Source: Aureibaculum sp. 2308TA14-22 (GTDB lineage: Bacteria; Bacteroidota; Bacteroidia; Flavobacteriales; Flavobacteriaceae). From it: a stretch of DNA of 64,000 bases. Shown here in pieces: positions 15,678-25,533 of this stretch. Made by a program: the position numbers and the translations under genes. Every line of letters starts with the position of its first letter. The stretch's first letter is position 1. The stretch spans positions 1,576,501 through 1,640,500 of the forward strand of contig NZ_JBEWXT010000001.1 in NCBI RefSeq assembly GCF_040538665.1, given 5' to 3'. The notes beneath the pieces were generated by a model. It searched no databases, was not told the DNA's origin, and worked only from the letters and a program-made list of their open reading frames with translations.

Positions 15678-15721
15678 AGTTACTGGGTATAGCGAGCTAA
15701 ATTAATTTTTATTACTCAAAA

Positions 15722-16270
15722 ATGATAGATCAAAAAATAACATTAAAATATGCTTTTGCAACAGTTGGTGCTGTACTCTTTACGTGGCTATTGCATGAAT
15801 TTACGCATTGGTTTACTAGCGAATTACTTGGGTACGAAGCTATAATGCGGCTAAATTCGGTGTCGCCAGTAGCTGGACAACAACAAAATAAATGGCACCA
15901 AATCTATATTTCAGCCTCTGGACCAATAATAACACTATTACAAGCATTGTTTATTTTTATAGTCTTAAAAACAAAGGGTTGGAACAAATTCATCTATCCA
16001 CTTTTATTTGTTCCCTTGTATATGAGAATACTAGCTGGTGTAATGAATGTTATTAAACCCAATGACGAAGGTAGAATTAGTGAATTTCTGGGTACTGGTC
16101 TTTACACCCTTTCAATACTTGTCAGCCTATTTTTGTTTTTACTCGTTTATAAAACTGCCATGAAATACAATTTGAGTTGGAAATTTAATACTTCTACAAC
16201 CATTCTAATTATGATTGTTAGTTCCTTATTAATTCTATCTGATCAATTTTTTAAAATTAGAATTTTATAA
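15722..16270 (+). CDS. integral membrane protein with HExxH zinc-protease motif
   Basis: The 182-residue protein has four to five membrane helices. The first helix runs into HEFTHW at about residues 25-30, a zincin HExxH motif inside the membrane. A later VIKPNDEGRISEFLG stretch supplies acidic residues, as in site-2-protease-like M50 enzymes, though without a clear NxxPxxxLDG match. A role as an intramembrane metalloprotease is inferred; it may be catalytically inactive. No PDZ domain or substrate partner is seen. A 113-bp gap separates it from pta. Confidence 0.55.
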   Translation: MIDQKITLKYAFATVGAVLFTWLLHEFTHWFTSELLGYEAIMRLNSVSPVAGQQQNKWHQIYISASGPIITLLQALFIFIVLKTKGWNKFIYPLLFVPLYMRILAGVMNVIKPNDEGRISEFLGTGLYTLSILVSLFLFLLVYKTAMKYNLSWKFNTSTTILIMIVSSLLILSDQFFKIRIL

Positions 16271-16324
16271 GTAAAAACGCTCATCAAAAGCCTAAATAAA
16301 ATCCGACTATTTTAATTGAATCCA

Positions 16325-16357
16325 TTGCATTTATGCGTGGTTAATTTCGTAAATTTG
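16325..16357 (+). promoter_or_regulatory. promoter of pta-ackA
   Basis: TTG at 16325-16327 and TAAATTTG at 16350-16357, 22 bp apart, match the Bacteroidota sigma-A type -33/-7 pattern. The predicted start of transcription is about 20 bp before the pta ATG. Confidence 0.6.
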
Positions 16358-16383
16358 CAATTTAAAATTTTTAACAAAATTTA

Positions 16384-18477
16384 ATGAACAAAGCCGTATA
16401 TATTGCCACGACCGAAGCTAAAAGTGGCAAATCAATTATCTCTATTGGATTAATGCAAATGCTGTTGGGTAAGACTGCCAAAGTAGGTTATTTTAGACCT
16501 ATAATTGACGATTATGACGATGGTAAAAAAGATAATCATATAAATACCATTCTTAGTTATTTTAATTTAAATATGGATTATGAAGATGCCTATGCGTTTA
16601 CACGAAGTGAGGTTATCCGTAAAAAAAACAAAAACAAAGAAGATAAAGTTATTGCTAAAATTATAGAGAAGTACAAAGCTATTGAAGCTCGTTTTGACTT
16701 TATATTGGTAGAAGGCACTGACTTTTCCGGTGAAGGTGCAATTATTGAATGGGATACAAATATGTTAATTGCAAAAAACTTAGGTATTCCTACCATTTTA
16801 ATTGCAAGTGGTGAAGGTAAAACCATGGACGAATTAATAAGTAATCTTTACATGGCCTATGATTCTTTTAAAGAACATGGTGTTGAAGTATTAATGGTTA
16901 CAGCCAATAAAGTACAGCCGGAAAATGTGGCATTGGTAAAAGCAGAATTGTCTAAAAGCTTACCAAATGATGTTATTGCGGGAGTAATTCCTAAAAATAA
17001 AACCTTATCAAGCCCTACAGTAAAAGAAATTGTAGAAGAGCTTAACGGAAAAATTCTATTTGGTGAAGTGTATATTAATAACCAAGCTAGATCTTTTGGT
17101 GTTGGTGCAATGCAATTGAGGAATTACCTTACACATCTAAAAGAAAACAGTTTAGTAATTACGCCAGGCGATAGAGCCGATATTATTTTAGGTGCACTAC
17201 AAGCTAATATATCAGCTAATTATCCCACCATTTCGGGTATAGTTTTAACTGGAGGATTACTACCAGAGGAGTCAATTATAAAATTGATTGAAGGACTTTC
17301 AGAAGTTATCCCTATTATTTCAGTTGAAGGAGGTACTTATGGTATTACTAACAAAATTGGTTCCATACAGCCTAAAATGTATGCGGAAAACGTAATAAAA
17401 ATAACAGGTTCTATTCAAGAGTTTGAAAAACATATTTCAGTTGATGCATTGGCAGAACGGTTAATCACCTTTAAAGCCAACGGTATTACGCCACGTATGT
17501 TTCAATATAACATGCTAAAAAGAGCTATTTCAAATAAAAAACATATTGTATTGCCCGAGGGTACTGATGAACGGGTATTGCTTGCAACAAAACAATTAAT
17601 AGATACTAATGCAGTTGAACTAACCTTATTAGGTGATAGAAATCAAATCGAAAATAAACTAGCTCAGCTTGATATTGCTTTTGATTTCAGTAAAATTACA
17701 ATTATAAATCCTACTGAATCAGTTCATTTTGAAGATTATGCCAACACACTTTATGAATTGAGAAAGCATAAAAATGTTAATCTGGCTATGGCCAGAGATT
17801 TGATGGCTGATGTTTCCTATTTTGGAACCATGATGGTGCACAAAGGTCATGCCGACGGAATGGTTTCTGGTGCAGTACATACTACACAACATACCATTAG
17901 ACCAGCATTACAATTCATTAAAACAAAACCTGGTGTTTCGGTAGTTTCATCAGTCTTTTTTATGCTACTGGAAGACAGAGTTACAGTTTATGGAGATTGT
18001 GCCATAAACCCCAACCCTACTGCCGAACAGTTGGCAGCTATTGCCATTTCTTCTGCTGAGACGAGTATAGCATTTGGTATTGAGCCTAAAATTGCCATGT
18101 TATCCTATTCTTCTGGAAGTTCTGGTGTAGGAGAAGATGTTGATCGGGTAAGAAAAGCAACAGAATTAGTTAAAGAAATAAATCCTGACCTTAAAATTGA
18201 AGGGCCCATACAATACGATGCCGCTGTAGATATAAATGTTGCTAAAAGCAAATTGCCAAATTCTGAAGTGGCCGGACAGGCAAGTGTATTTATATTCCCT
18301 GATTTAAACACAGGAAACAACACTTATAAAGCCGTACAAAGAGAAACTAAGGCGTTGGCCATTGGTCCAGTTTTACAAGGGTTAAATAAACCGGTTAATG
18401 ATTTAAGTAGAGGTTGTACAGTTGATGATATTTATAATACGGTAATTATAACGGCAATTCAAGCACAGGATTTTTAA
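16384..18477 (+). CDS. pta: phosphate acetyltransferase
   Basis: The 697-residue long-form Pta converts acetyl-CoA and phosphate to acetyl phosphate and CoA in the cytoplasm. The N-terminal 220 residues are a BioD/DRTGG-type regulatory region (VYIATTEAKSGKSIISIGLMQ), the middle is the DRTGG domain, and residues about 375-697 are the catalytic PTA_PTB domain (KKHIVLPEGTDERVL, YGDCAINPNPTAEQLA, MLSYSSGSSG). The length equals that of E. coli-type Pta. ackA follows 10 bp later, completing the acetate branch. Confidence 0.95.
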   Translation: MNKAVYIATTEAKSGKSIISIGLMQMLLGKTAKVGYFRPIIDDYDDGKKDNHINTILSYFNLNMDYEDAYAFTRSEVIRKKNKNKEDKVIAKIIEKYKAIEARFDFILVEGTDFSGEGAIIEWDTNMLIAKNLGIPTILIASGEGKTMDELISNLYMAYDSFKEHGVEVLMVTANKVQPENVALVKAELSKSLPNDVIAGVIPKNKTLSSPTVKEIVEELNGKILFGEVYINNQARSFGVGAMQLRNYLTHLKENSLVITPGDRADIILGALQANISANYPTISGIVLTGGLLPEESIIKLIEGLSEVIPIISVEGGTYGITNKIGSIQPKMYAENVIKITGSIQEFEKHISVDALAERLITFKANGITPRMFQYNMLKRAISNKKHIVLPEGTDERVLLATKQLIDTNAVELTLLGDRNQIENKLAQLDIAFDFSKITIINPTESVHFEDYANTLYELRKHKNVNLAMARDLMADVSYFGTMMVHKGHADGMVSGAVHTTQHTIRPALQFIKTKPGVSVVSSVFFMLLEDRVTVYGDCAINPNPTAEQLAAIAISSAETSIAFGIEPKIAMLSYSSGSSGVGEDVDRVRKATELVKEINPDLKIEGPIQYDAAVDINVAKSKLPNSEVAGQASVFIFPDLNTGNNTYKAVQRETKALAIGPVLQGLNKPVNDLSRGCTVDDIYNTVIITAIQAQDF

Positions 18478-18487
18478 TAAAAAGAAA

Positions 18488-19672
18488 ATGAGAATATTAA
18501 TTATTAATGCGGGCAGTTCTTCCATTAAATTTCAACTGATTGCAATGCCTTCTGAAAAAGTGCTTTGCCAAGGCGTTGTAGAACGTATTGGAGAAAAAGA
18601 TGCTATTTTCAAATATAAAACCGATACTTCCGACCTCCATGAAGTAGATGAGATCAATTCACATAAAGTAGGCTTGCACAAAATTTCCGATTACCTTTTG
18701 GATCCAAAAATCGGGATTATAAAAGATACCAAGGAAATTGACGCTATTGGGCATAGGGTTGTACATGGCGGCAATACTTTTTCGGACACCACGCTAATTA
18801 CCGAAGAAGTAAAAAATAAAATAAAGGCCTTGAACCCACTAGCACCATTGCACAATCCACATAACCTGGAGGGCATTGTGCTCACGGAACAAATTTTTCC
18901 CGATGCCAAACAAATTGCGGTATTTGATACGGCTTTCCATCAGACCATTCCAATCAAGGCAAAAAAATACGCTATACCAAACCAGTACTATGATGAGCAT
19001 AATATTCAGTTGTACGGTTTTCATGGCACAAGCCATAAGTATGTAACGGAAAAGGCACTTAACTATCTTAAAAAAGGGAATTCAAAAATAATTACCGTCC
19101 ATTTAGGTAATGGGTGCAGTATTACCGCCGTAAAAGATGGAAAGAGTATAGATCATAGTCTTGGGTTTGCCCCTTCAAATGGTTTAATAATGGGTTCAAG
19201 AAGTGGTGATATTGACCATTCCATTATATTTTATTTGGTGAACAATTTAGGGTATAGCCTTAACGAGGTAAACAAAATGTTGACCAAAAAAAGTGGAATG
19301 CTCGGTCTAACAGGTTTTAACGATTTAAGAGAAATTGAAGTCCACGCCCAAAATGGAAATAGGGAATGTATTTTGGCATTAGAAATGAACGCTTACCACA
19401 TACAAAAATATATAGGTGCTTACGCAGCAGCTATGAACGGATTAGATGCTATTGTTTTTACTGCCGGAATTGGTGAAAATTCAAGTACTCTAAGGGCAAT
19501 GATTTGTAGTCATATGGACTATTTAGGGATACATTTAGATGATGCTAAAAATGATGTTAGGTCTAAAAAATTGAAAGAAATTAATACTGAAGCATCAAAA
19601 GTGAAAATTCTAGTAATTCCTACCAATGAAGAAGTTGAAATTGCAAAACAAGCTTTTCAGCTCTGTAACTAA
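18488..19672 (+). CDS. ackA: acetate kinase
   Basis: The 394-residue ASKHA-fold kinase interconverts acetyl phosphate + ADP and acetate + ATP. Landmarks are the N-terminal ILIINAGSSSIKFQL, RVVHGG near residue 89, VFDTAFHQT, YGFHGTSHKYV, HLGNGCS and GRSGD-equivalent GSRSGDIDHS. It forms an operon with pta and together they handle overflow acetate and acetyl phosphate. It ends before a terminator shared with the convergent cls gene. Confidence 0.95.
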   Translation: MRILIINAGSSSIKFQLIAMPSEKVLCQGVVERIGEKDAIFKYKTDTSDLHEVDEINSHKVGLHKISDYLLDPKIGIIKDTKEIDAIGHRVVHGGNTFSDTTLITEEVKNKIKALNPLAPLHNPHNLEGIVLTEQIFPDAKQIAVFDTAFHQTIPIKAKKYAIPNQYYDEHNIQLYGFHGTSHKYVTEKALNYLKKGNSKIITVHLGNGCSITAVKDGKSIDHSLGFAPSNGLIMGSRSGDIDHSIIFYLVNNLGYSLNEVNKMLTKKSGMLGLTGFNDLREIEVHAQNGNRECILALEMNAYHIQKYIGAYAAAMNGLDAIVFTAGIGENSSTLRAMICSHMDYLGIHLDDAKNDVRSKKLKEINTEASKVKILVIPTNEEVEIAKQAFQLCN

Positions 19673-19727
19673 AGTTACCCAGTTTTATTCTTTTCAGCGT
19701 AATTTTGAAGTGTTGATTTTAATTTAT

Positions 19728-19772
19728 AAAGGGTAAGTTTTAATTTTCTGAGCAGAACTTACCCTTTTTATA
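19728..19772. terminator. bidirectional terminator between ackA and cls
   Basis: A perfect 12-bp stem (AAAGGGTAAGTT at 19728-19739 with AACTTACCCTTT at 19756-19767) has T-runs on both sides. It lies between two convergent genes and touches the cls stop codon. Confidence 0.8.
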
Positions 19773-21189
19773 ATAAAGGGCTAAATAGCCTTGCAATACC
19801 CTCAAAAATTTTATTGTAAAACGGTCTAGAGCTATGCTCTTCTAATGTTAATAAACTACTTTTTTCACAGTCTTTTAAAAAATTATCGGCAATAGCAGTG
19901 GCAACGTTTTTATCATAAATAAGTGCATTGGTCTCAAAATTCTGTTCAAAGCTTCTATGGTCAAAATTACCAGAGCCTACAGAGGCTATTTCCTTGTCTG
20001 AAATAATAATCTTACTATGTAAAAAGTTACTGCTTTGGTAAATTTCTATACCAACTTTAAGCAATTCGAAAAAATATGACTGCATACTATATTTTGCAAG
20101 TTTAGAATCAGACTTTTCAGGTATCAATAATTTAATTTCAATCCCAGCTAAAGCTGCTATTTTAATGGCTTCCAATAAAGGTCTAGATGGCATAAAATAT
20201 GGGTTGGCAATATAGATACAATCATCTGCTATATTTATCAGTTTTAAATACTGATGTAAAATGGTAGGGTAATTTGAATCTGGGCCACTTGCAACAATCT
20301 GAACTATTGAGTCCCCTCTTTTAGCTATTTTAGGATGGTATTTTTCTTCTAACAATGATTCATCATGAGAGGCAAAATAATAATCTTTAATAAAAATATT
20401 GTGCAAACTTTCAACAGCTGGTCCTTCAATGCACAAATGCTCATCGTCCCAAATACCTAAATCTGATTGAGAACTGACATATTTATCACTTATGTTTACA
20501 CCGCCTGTAAAACCAACTTCACCATCTATAATTAAAATTTTTCTGTGGTTTCTAAAATTCAAGGTAAATAAAATACTTCCAAATTTAAATGGCAATATTG
20601 GATAAACTTTTACACCTAATGCTTTAAACCTTTTTATTGATTTTCTTTTCAATTCAAAACTTCCTATAAAATCGTAAATCAATCGAACTTCTACACCCTC
20701 CTTTATTTTTTGTTTAAATATTTGGTACAATTTTTCTAATATGTCACCGTCCTCAAAAATATAAAATTGGATATGTATAAATTTTTTAGCGTTTTCCAAT
20801 TTACTAAACATGGTTGAGTATGTACTTGCTCCATTGCTTAATACCGTAATTTTATTACCATCTATTGGCGGAAAATTTGAACTGTTTTCAAGTAAAGATG
20901 CTAATCTTACTTTCTTTGAAGAAGTGAATAAAACCTTATTTTCTGAAGAATTATGTTTTAGATGTTTATGATCATATAACCTTCTCTCTAAAGTATGTTT
21001 TAATGTAAAAATTTTAAATTCCCTTCTGTTAATACCAAACAACAAATAAAGTAGAACTCCTGCATAGGGTATAAAAATAATCACCAATATCCACCCTAAA
21101 GACCTAGAAGGGTTAGAGCCGTAAAGGATTATGCTGCCAATTGCTATAAAAGCTGAAATAACATAAATGATAATAAAAGCAGTAAGCAT
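19768..21189 (-). CDS. cls: cardiolipin synthase (phospholipase D family)
   Basis: The 473-residue protein joins two phosphatidylglycerols into cardiolipin at the inner membrane. Two N-terminal membrane helices form a PLDc_N region (residues 1-52). Two HKD motifs are complete: H215/K217/D222 in NHRKILIIDGE and H391/K393/D398 in HSKIIISDKE, followed by GSGNFDHRS. The length is typical of ClsA-type enzymes. The 7TM-HD phosphodiesterase gene lies 42 bp upstream on the same strand, so the two may be co-transcribed. Confidence 0.92.
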   Translation of the reverse strand: MLTAFIIIYVISAFIAIGSIILYGSNPSRSLGWILVIIFIPYAGVLLYLLFGINRREFKIFTLKHTLERRLYDHKHLKHNSSENKVLFTSSKKVRLASLLENSSNFPPIDGNKITVLSNGASTYSTMFSKLENAKKFIHIQFYIFEDGDILEKLYQIFKQKIKEGVEVRLIYDFIGSFELKRKSIKRFKALGVKVYPILPFKFGSILFTLNFRNHRKILIIDGEVGFTGGVNISDKYVSSQSDLGIWDDEHLCIEGPAVESLHNIFIKDYYFASHDESLLEEKYHPKIAKRGDSIVQIVASGPDSNYPTILHQYLKLINIADDCIYIANPYFMPSRPLLEAIKIAALAGIEIKLLIPEKSDSKLAKYSMQSYFFELLKVGIEIYQSSNFLHSKIIISDKEIASVGSGNFDHRSFEQNFETNALIYDKNVATAIADNFLKDCEKSSLLTLEEHSSRPFYNKIFEGIARLFSPLL

Positions 21190-21231
21190 TTTTTAAATAA
21201 TTGTAAATAAAGTAATAATTTCAAACAATTT

Positions 21232-23304
21232 CTACTCTGGATACTCAATCCGTAAATGGTAAATGTTGTTCAGTTTCTTCTTAATTACTTTTTTAATAAT
21301 TTGAATTTCTTTAAAAGTAATATCGGCATTCATAAACTGACCGTTTGCCATTTGGCTAGCTACAATTTTTTCGATTAGTTCATCAATTAATTGAGCTGTG
21401 GGCTCCTTTAAGCTTTTTGATGCAGCTTCTGCAGCATCGCACATCATTAAAATAGCAGTTTCTTTTGAAAACGGAATAGGACCACGATATGAAAAATCTT
21501 CGATATTCAAATCTTGTGGATTGTTCTTTTCTTGTTGTTTATAAAAGTAATACACTAAAGAGGTACCATGGTGAGTACGTATAAAATCGATTATCCTATC
21601 GGGCAGTCTATATTTTTTGGCCAATTCAATACCATCAATTACATGGTTAATGATTATTTCTGCACTATCCTTTGGGTTTAGTTCATTATGCGGATTAACC
21701 GTAGTGGTTTGGTTTTCAGTAAAATATTTTGGGTTCAACATTTTACCAATATCATGATACAATGCTCCTGTACGCACCAACATAGCATTTGCACCAATTT
21801 CATTTGCAGAGGCTTCTGCCAAGTTTGCTACTTGCATTGAGTGCTGAAAAGTACCAGGAGTTTTCTCAGCCAACTCTCTTAATAATTTAGAGTTTGTATT
21901 TGACATTTCCAACAACGACACATCAGATACCAATCCAAACGTTTTTTCATATACCAAAATAAAGAACAGTGATAAAAAGGATAATACCCCATTTAATGCA
22001 AAAAGGATAAAATATTCTCCATTAATTTTAAGCATATTACCTTCTTGAATAATTGAAAAAGCGAAATAAGCAATCATATATACCAATGTAATTTGGCTAA
22101 TGGATATAAATAAATTTGCCCTTCTGTGTAGCTCAGAAACAGTTAAAATGGTAATGATACCGGCAATAATCTGTAAAAAGATAAATTCAAAGCTATTGGG
22201 TACTATAAAACCAAGCAGTAAAACAGTCAAAACATGTGTAAACAAACCTAAACGTGCATCAAAGAAGGCTTTAATTACAATGGGTAAAATAGGTAAAGGG
22301 ACAACATATAGGTAATCTACCCTATACTTCACAACCAAGGTTACAATTAAAACCATCAAAAAAACATTGAAAAATATAAAGGTAACTTTCGTGTTGTTCT
22401 CAAAAATAAAAGGTCTGTATTTTTGTAAGAATAACAATAGCATTAACAAGGCTAGAGCCACAAGGAGAACATAACCAAAAACAATCCAATTATAGTTTGA
22501 TTGATTCCACACTTGCGATAGGTATTCCTTTTCTAATGAATTGAGGATGCGTAATTTTTTACCTTCAACTACATCGCCTTTGGATATAATTCTTTCATTT
22601 TCAGCAACTAAACCTTCAGTATAAGATAATTTGTTTAAATTGTCCTGTAACACTTTATCGGTCAATTTCTCATCATAAAAAATATTAGGTTCTAAAAATT
22701 GTAGAAAAAATGGCGTAAGATAAGTTTGCAAAGGTTTGTATCGTGATTGTTCAAAAGCGTTATTGATTAAATTGTTCTTTTCTTTTGAGGTTAAAAAATT
22801 ATCAAACACTACATCTGAAATAATATTTCCTTTTCTTAAAGCAATGAGTTCTTTATCCTCTGCTCTGTTTACATCATTTTCGTTGATATAACCATTTTGA
22901 TAAATAGCATCAACTATACTATTAGAAAACCTAATAACACGTGTAATACTGTAATTAGCAAGAATGGAATCTTGTGAATTTTCAGAAATAGATTTTTCTA
23001 GTTCACTTTTAATTTTTTTGGCAATATCCTCTTTATAAGAAAAGTAAAGCTTTTTATTTGAAGTAATAGTTTCTTTTTCTTCTTCTATTTTCTGCTCAGA
23101 CTTCTGAATAGCAAAATCAAATGGAGCATATAAATTATCATATTGCCAAGGTTTGCCATTATGGAATTCATATTTAAAATGCCCCCCTTTAGGAAATAAA
23201 TAAACAATTGCAAAAGTGGTTATAATAAAAAGGACTATTTTATAAGCTAGGGCATGGTTTTGATATATGGTATTTAGAAAATTTTTTAAATTGAATTTTT
23301 TCAT
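21232..23304 (-). CDS. 7TM-HD (PgpH-like) membrane HD phosphohydrolase
   Basis: The 690-residue protein has a membrane helix near residue 22, a long extracytoplasmic 7TMR-HD domain (about 45-270), a block of about seven membrane helices (about 275-455) and a cytoplasmic HD domain from about 470. The HD domain has HSMQVANLAEA, YHDIGKM and RTHHGTSLVYYFY. This architecture is that of PgpH, a c-di-AMP phosphodiesterase in Firmicutes; in Bacteroidota the nucleotide substrate is inferred. It may regulate osmolyte or envelope balance. Confidence 0.85.
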   Translation of the reverse strand: MKKFNLKNFLNTIYQNHALAYKIVLFIITTFAIVYLFPKGGHFKYEFHNGKPWQYDNLYAPFDFAIQKSEQKIEEEKETITSNKKLYFSYKEDIAKKIKSELEKSISENSQDSILANYSITRVIRFSNSIVDAIYQNGYINENDVNRAEDKELIALRKGNIISDVVFDNFLTSKEKNNLINNAFEQSRYKPLQTYLTPFFLQFLEPNIFYDEKLTDKVLQDNLNKLSYTEGLVAENERIISKGDVVEGKKLRILNSLEKEYLSQVWNQSNYNWIVFGYVLLVALALLMLLLFLQKYRPFIFENNTKVTFIFFNVFLMVLIVTLVVKYRVDYLYVVPLPILPIVIKAFFDARLGLFTHVLTVLLLGFIVPNSFEFIFLQIIAGIITILTVSELHRRANLFISISQITLVYMIAYFAFSIIQEGNMLKINGEYFILFALNGVLSFLSLFFILVYEKTFGLVSDVSLLEMSNTNSKLLRELAEKTPGTFQHSMQVANLAEASANEIGANAMLVRTGALYHDIGKMLNPKYFTENQTTTVNPHNELNPKDSAEIIINHVIDGIELAKKYRLPDRIIDFIRTHHGTSLVYYFYKQQEKNNPQDLNIEDFSYRGPIPFSKETAILMMCDAAEAASKSLKEPTAQLIDELIEKIVASQMANGQFMNADITFKEIQIIKKVIKKKLNNIYHLRIEYPE

Positions 23305-23502
23305 TAGTCCAGTTTCTACTACTATCTATGCATTTAGTGAGTACTATAAACTATTATACAAAGTACCCTATTTATTTAATAATAACTGTAAAAATAACTA
23401 AATTCGCAGAATAGAACCCGTATTGATGAATTTAGTATAAAAAAATTATTATTTTCTGATATTAAGTGGTTAAAAACAAATTTGTAAAACCTATTATAAA
23501 AT

Positions 23503-24678
23503 ATGCAAGAAGTTGTAATTGTTTCAGCAGTAAGAACTCCAATTGGAAGTTTTTTAGGAAGTTTATCAAGTATTTCAGCTACTAAATTAGGAGCTATTGC
23601 CATTAAAGGTGCTTTAACTAAGATAAATTTAAAAGCAGATATGGTAGATGAAGTACTAATGGGTTCTGTTTTGCAAGCCAATTTAGGGCAAGCACCAGCG
23701 AAACAAGCTGCATTATTTGCAGGGATACCCAATAATGTTCCTTGCACAACTGTAAATAAAGTTTGTGCATCTGGTATGAAAACCATAATGCAAGCTGCCC
23801 AAGCTATACAATTAGGAGATGCTGAAATTGTTGTTGCCGGCGGTATGGAAAATATGTCAATGGTCCCTCATTACTTGCAAGGCAGAAGAGGAAAAAAAAT
23901 GGGATTAATTGGTATGGAAGACGGATTATTAAAAGACGGGCTTACCAATGTTTATGATGGAAAACATATGGGCACTTGTGGTGATTTATGTGCTGTAGAG
24001 CATGAGTTTTCTAGAGAAGATCAAGATAATTTTGCCATAACTTCATACAAAAGAGCTGCAAAAGCATGGGAAGAAGGTAAATTTAAAGATGAAATAGTTC
24101 CTGTAGAAGTACCTCAACGCAAAGGAGACCCTCTAATTATTGATGAAGATGAAGAATATAAGAATGTAATAATGGAAAAAATTCCTAATCTAAGACCTGT
24201 TTTTAGTAAAGAAGGTACAGTTACCGCTGCTAATGCTTCTACACTAAATGATGGTGCTGCTGCCCTAGTACTAATGAGTAAAGAAAAAGCTGCTGAATTA
24301 AATTTAACACCATTAGCAACCATTAAAGGCTATGCCGACGCTTCCTTAGAACCTGAATTGTTTACCGTTGCTCCCGCTAAAGCGTTACCTAAGGCAATTG
24401 CAAAAGCAAACACATCGCTAGATGATATCGATTATTTCGAATTTAATGAAGCTTTTTCGGTAGTAGGTTTGGCAAATACAAAATTATTGGGCTTAAATTC
24501 TGCTAAAGTTAATGTAAATGGTGGAGCCGTTTCGCTGGGTCATCCTTTGGGATGTTCAGGAGCTAGAATTGTAGTTACACTGATAAATGTACTAAAACAA
24601 AATAATGGTAAATTAGGTGCCGCGGCTATCTGTAACGGCGGTGGTGGTGCGAGTGCCATAGTAATTGAAAACAACTAA
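23503..24678 (+). CDS. acetyl-CoA C-acetyltransferase (thiolase)
   Basis: The 391-residue biosynthetic-type thiolase condenses two acetyl-CoA to acetoacetyl-CoA or runs the reverse reaction. The acyl-accepting Cys88 is in [26 protein letters not shown] carries the catalytic His and [10 protein letters not shown] the second Cys near the C-terminus. It is divergent from the HD protein and lies 11 bp upstream of an NlpC/P60-like gene, with which it may be co-transcribed. Confidence 0.92.
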   Translation: MQEVVIVSAVRTPIGSFLGSLSSISATKLGAIAIKGALTKINLKADMVDEVLMGSVLQANLGQAPAKQAALFAGIPNNVPCTTVNKVCASGMKTIMQAAQAIQLGDAEIVVAGGMENMSMVPHYLQGRRGKKMGLIGMEDGLLKDGLTNVYDGKHMGTCGDLCAVEHEFSREDQDNFAITSYKRAAKAWEEGKFKDEIVPVEVPQRKGDPLIIDEDEEYKNVIMEKIPNLRPVFSKEGTVTAANASTLNDGAAALVLMSKEKAAELNLTPLATIKGYADASLEPELFTVAPAKALPKAIAKANTSLDDIDYFEFNEAFSVVGLANTKLLGLNSAKVNVNGGAVSLGHPLGCSGARIVVTLINVLKQNNGKLGAAAICNGGGGASAIVIENN

Positions 24679-24689
24679 GGATTTCTTAA

Positions 24690-25460
24690 ATGAAATACGG
24701 TATTTGTAACTTAAGTACTATTCCACTTCGTTCGGTTTCAGATCACACTAGTGAAATGATATCCCAATTACTGTTTGGCGATCATTACAAAGTCTTGCAA
24801 GAAAATAAGGAATGGATTAAAATTAGACTGGAATTTGATCATTGTGAAGGTTGGATCGAAAGCAAACAGTATACCGAAGTTTCTAAAGATTACTTTGACG
24901 ATTTAAATAGTTCTGAAATTATAGTGTCTAATGAGTTGATAGATTTTATTGAAGACGAACAACATCAACTATCTTCGGTACTTTTGGGTTCAAGATTGCC
25001 TTTTTATGTAGAAAAATCTTTTAATTTACTTGATGAATCTTATAGGTTTGAAGGGAATGTCACTTCAAAAAAGCAATCCCAAAAATCAATTGTAAATTCA
25101 GCTTTTTTATACTTGAATACCCCATTTTTATGGGGCGGTAGAACACCTTTTGGCATTGACAGTTCAGGCTTTACACAAATGGTTTATCGATTAAATGGCT
25201 ATTCGTTGTTGAGAAAAGCATCCGAACAAGCCACACAAGGCGAAGTATTGAGTTTTATTGAAGAATCAGAACCTGGTGATTTGGCTTTTTTTGACGACAG
25301 CGAAGGTGAAATTATACATGTTGGTATTATATTGGCCAATCACCATATTATCCATTGCAGTGGCAAAGTACGCATTGACCAATTAGACCATAGTGGAATT
25401 TATAACCAAGACCTAAAAAAGCATACCTACAAGTTAAGGGTAATTAAGAAGATATTTTAA
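24690..25460 (+). CDS. NlpC/P60-like protein with Ser in place of the catalytic Cys
   Basis: The 256-residue protein combines an N-terminal SH3-like region (SDHTSEMISQLLFGDHYKVL, WIKIRLEFDHCEGWIES) with an NlpC/P60 domain (about 130-245): TPFLWGGRTPFGIDSSGFTQM, PGDLAFFD, and His210 in IIHVGIIL. The usual DCSGF reads D157-S158-S159-G160-F161, so the nucleophile position is Ser (codon AGT). There is no signal peptide, so a cytoplasmic or non-classical role is possible. Family C40 enzymes cut gamma-D-Glu-diamino acid bonds in cell-wall peptides; activity here is uncertain. Confidence 0.82.
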   Translation: MKYGICNLSTIPLRSVSDHTSEMISQLLFGDHYKVLQENKEWIKIRLEFDHCEGWIESKQYTEVSKDYFDDLNSSEIIVSNELIDFIEDEQHQLSSVLLGSRLPFYVEKSFNLLDESYRFEGNVTSKKQSQKSIVNSAFLYLNTPFLWGGRTPFGIDSSGFTQMVYRLNGYSLLRKASEQATQGEVLSFIEESEPGDLAFFDDSEGEIIHVGIILANHHIIHCSGKVRIDQLDHSGIYNQDLKKHTYKLRVIKKIF

Positions 25461-25476
25461 TTTACAATTAATTATA

Positions 25477-25512
25477 AAAAAAGCCTTCTGCAAATCAGAA
25501 GGCTTTTTTTAT
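25477..25512. terminator. bidirectional terminator between NlpC-like and TPR genes
   Basis: A 10-bp perfect stem (AAGCCTTCTG at 25482-25491 with CAGAAGGCTT at 25497-25506) has a 5-base loop, an A-run before it and a T-run after it. It lies between convergent genes. Confidence 0.88.
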
Positions 25513-25533
25513 TTAATACTATATAGTTTCTAA

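Noticed and set aside
12490-15700. CRISPR array or prophage remnant in the repeat-rich region
   Set aside because: The repeats are 120-150 bp imperfect palindromes separated by genes, with no short regular spacers, and no phage structural, integrase or lysis genes are present.
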